Shown here piece by piece: positions 60,592-64,000 of a DNA stretch of 64,000 bases. Source of the DNA: an uncultured Dehalococcoidia bacterium. Lineage in GTDB: Bacteria > Chloroflexota > Dehalococcoidia > Lucifugimonadales > JADFKI01. Made by a program: the position numbers and the translations under genes. The stretch is from NCBI GenBank assembly GCA_958295865.1, contig CATQHF010000005.1, forward strand, positions 556,419-620,418, in the 5' to 3' direction. Each line of letters begins with the position of its first letter. Within the stretch, counting starts at the first letter, position 1. The notes below the pieces were generated by a model. That model worked only from the letters and a program-made list of their open reading frames with translations, ran no database searches and was not told the DNA's origin.

Positions 60592-60750
60592 ATATTTAAT
60601 TATGCTATTAAAATTAGGTTAGGCGTATTCCCGCAGTCCCCGCCGGTTGACCGCTCTTGTTTATGTCGCTGCGCTCGGTTCATCTCGGCTATGACCGCCC
60701 GTATCGCACCCCGTCCGAGCCACAGACGCCCGGAAGCATAGGAGATATTT

Positions 60751-63384
<2,634 letters not shown>

Positions 63385-63416
63385 AAGCCACCCCAAAACC
63401 CAATTCGGTCAACCCC

Positions 63417-63448
63417 AGCCTGCATGCCACCAACCCGGCATGCAGGCT
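63417..63448 (+). terminator. Hairpin after gyrA
   Basis: AGCCTGCATGCC and GGCATGCAGGCT form a perfect 12-bp stem around an 8-base loop. The following T-tract is weak (GTCATT). Confidence 0.6.
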
Positions 63449-63512
63449 GTCATTCCGCACCCCAAGCCTAAACACAACCCAATTCTTAATTCTTAATTTC
63501 CACCCCGCAACC

Positions 63513-64000
63513 CTATTCAGTTAGGCGTATCTCCCCCTCCCACAGATGCTGATAGCCACCGTCCACCCGCACATACTGCCCCGTGCGGATTGCGCCGATG
63601 TCGTAGTCGGGCAGGGGAACGGTCGCCACGCAGTCCCCATCGACTATCTCACCATGCCGCCCAAAGCCGAAGTCGAGGTTGTCGAAGCCGTACTGCTTGC
63701 GGTCGTCGGGTAGGTCTTCTACATCAATCGGATCGATGTGCAGGAAGAAGGTTGCGGCGGTGTCAGCCTCGAAGCATTGCTCTTTGGCGTAGATAAGCCT
63801 GTTTTCGATGAGATACACATCGAAGTCGGAGCGGACGATTGCCGGTTGGCTGTCTCCGACGACTGTACGGAGTGAGTCGTCAGGCATCATATTAGCGCCC
63901 GCGAGATAGTCGGCGATGGCGCGGGCTTCCTGTTCCGTAATGCTCGATGACGACATAGATGTGCCCGGGGCAAACTGCTGCGGGTTAGTGAGAAACTGCG
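63513..64000 (-). CDS. Partial cytochrome c with C-terminal DFDVYL/PLPDYD domain
   Basis: The frame is open across the window edge (64000) with no stop, so the annotated ATG at 63956 is probably internal. Residues just before it read FLTNPQQFAPGTSM, and ITEQEARAIADYLAGA follows: the C-terminal helix of a class I cytochrome c, with the Met of GTSM as likely axial ligand. The CxxCH would lie outside the window. After the cytochrome comes the same ~120-residue module as in the glycosyltransferase at 7513: RSDFDVYL, FFLHIDP, GFDNLDF, one Cys, and VPLPDYDIGAIRTGQYV. That places the module outside the cytoplasm. Confidence 0.75.
   Translation of the reverse strand, partial: QFLTNPQQFAPGTSMSSSSITEQEARAIADYLAGANMMPDDSLRTVVGDSQPAIVRSDFDVYLIENRLIYAKEQCFEADTAATFFLHIDPIDVEDLPDDRKQYGFDNLDFGFGRHGEIVDGDCVATVPLPDYDIGAIRTGQYVRVDGGYQHLWEGEIRLTE

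Noticed and set aside
63417..63448. Considered as an attachment site or CRISPR repeat
   Set aside because: A single perfect hairpin following gyrA is better explained as a terminator; no repeat array or spacers.

Overview
The window looks like a GC-rich chromosomal segment of an uncultured Chloroflexota bacterium, most likely of the SAR202/Dehalococcoidia type. This is an inference. It rests on an Alternative Complex III (ACIII) operon with separate Mo-like and Fe-S subunits, several enolase-superfamily and other small-molecule catabolic genes, 2-oxoacid:ferredoxin oxidoreductase, and many short dispersed intergenic repeats. No rRNA or tRNA gene and no CRISPR array was recognised.

Layout. 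1-4955: small proteins, a ParA remnant, an ABC-F ATPase, and a MocA-like/XdhC-CoxI pair for molybdenum hydroxylase maturation. 4956-10242: repeat-rich spacers around a triplicated-domain protein, then a large membrane glycosyltransferase with two copies of an extracytoplasmic C-terminal domain. 10318-13556: lactonase, M16 peptidase and beta-hydroxyacid dehydrogenase. 13643-16427: an AT-richer restriction-modification island with gene remnants on both sides. 16546-21899: two thioredoxin-like lipoproteins and a giant FAD/Fe-S oxidoreductase. 22065-23590: a two-gene ATPase/nuclease-like module that may be a defence system. 23695-28249: cation exchanger, GreA with an integrase-like N-terminal domain, iron alcohol dehydrogenase, and a tetrapeptide-repeat membrane protein with a duplicated 3' end.

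28820-37729 is the respiratory core: an ACIII operon on the minus strand (small membrane protein, pentahaem ActA, ActB1, an unrelated inserted gene, ActB2, two NrfD-like proteins, ActD, monohaem ActE). CcdA (38944), CcmA/CcmB (45010-46415) and the thioredoxin lipoproteins would serve cytochrome c maturation. KorAB (46905-49483) would feed low-potential electrons into metabolism.

50727-55336 is a minus-strand cluster of two paralogous ferritin-like proteins, one of which has lost both ExxH glutamates, two paralogous SCP2-like small proteins, another tetrapeptide-repeat membrane protein with a duplicated 3' end, and an FmdB-type zinc ribbon. The right end holds a methyltransferase, TruD, a second enolase-superfamily enzyme, enoyl-CoA hydratase overlapping a glutamine-amidotransferase-like protein without its catalytic Cys and His, gyrA with an unusual quinolone-region sequence, and a truncated cytochrome c whose C-terminus carries the same domain as the glycosyltransferase.

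The strongest candidates for undescribed biology are the ferritin-like/SCP2-like cluster, the ATPase plus PD-(D/E)XK pair, the GreA fusion, the pseudo-amidotransferase, and three families of palindromic intergenic elements (a MITE-like family with 16-bp terminal inverted repeats, a nested 108-bp palindrome, and REP-like hairpins).
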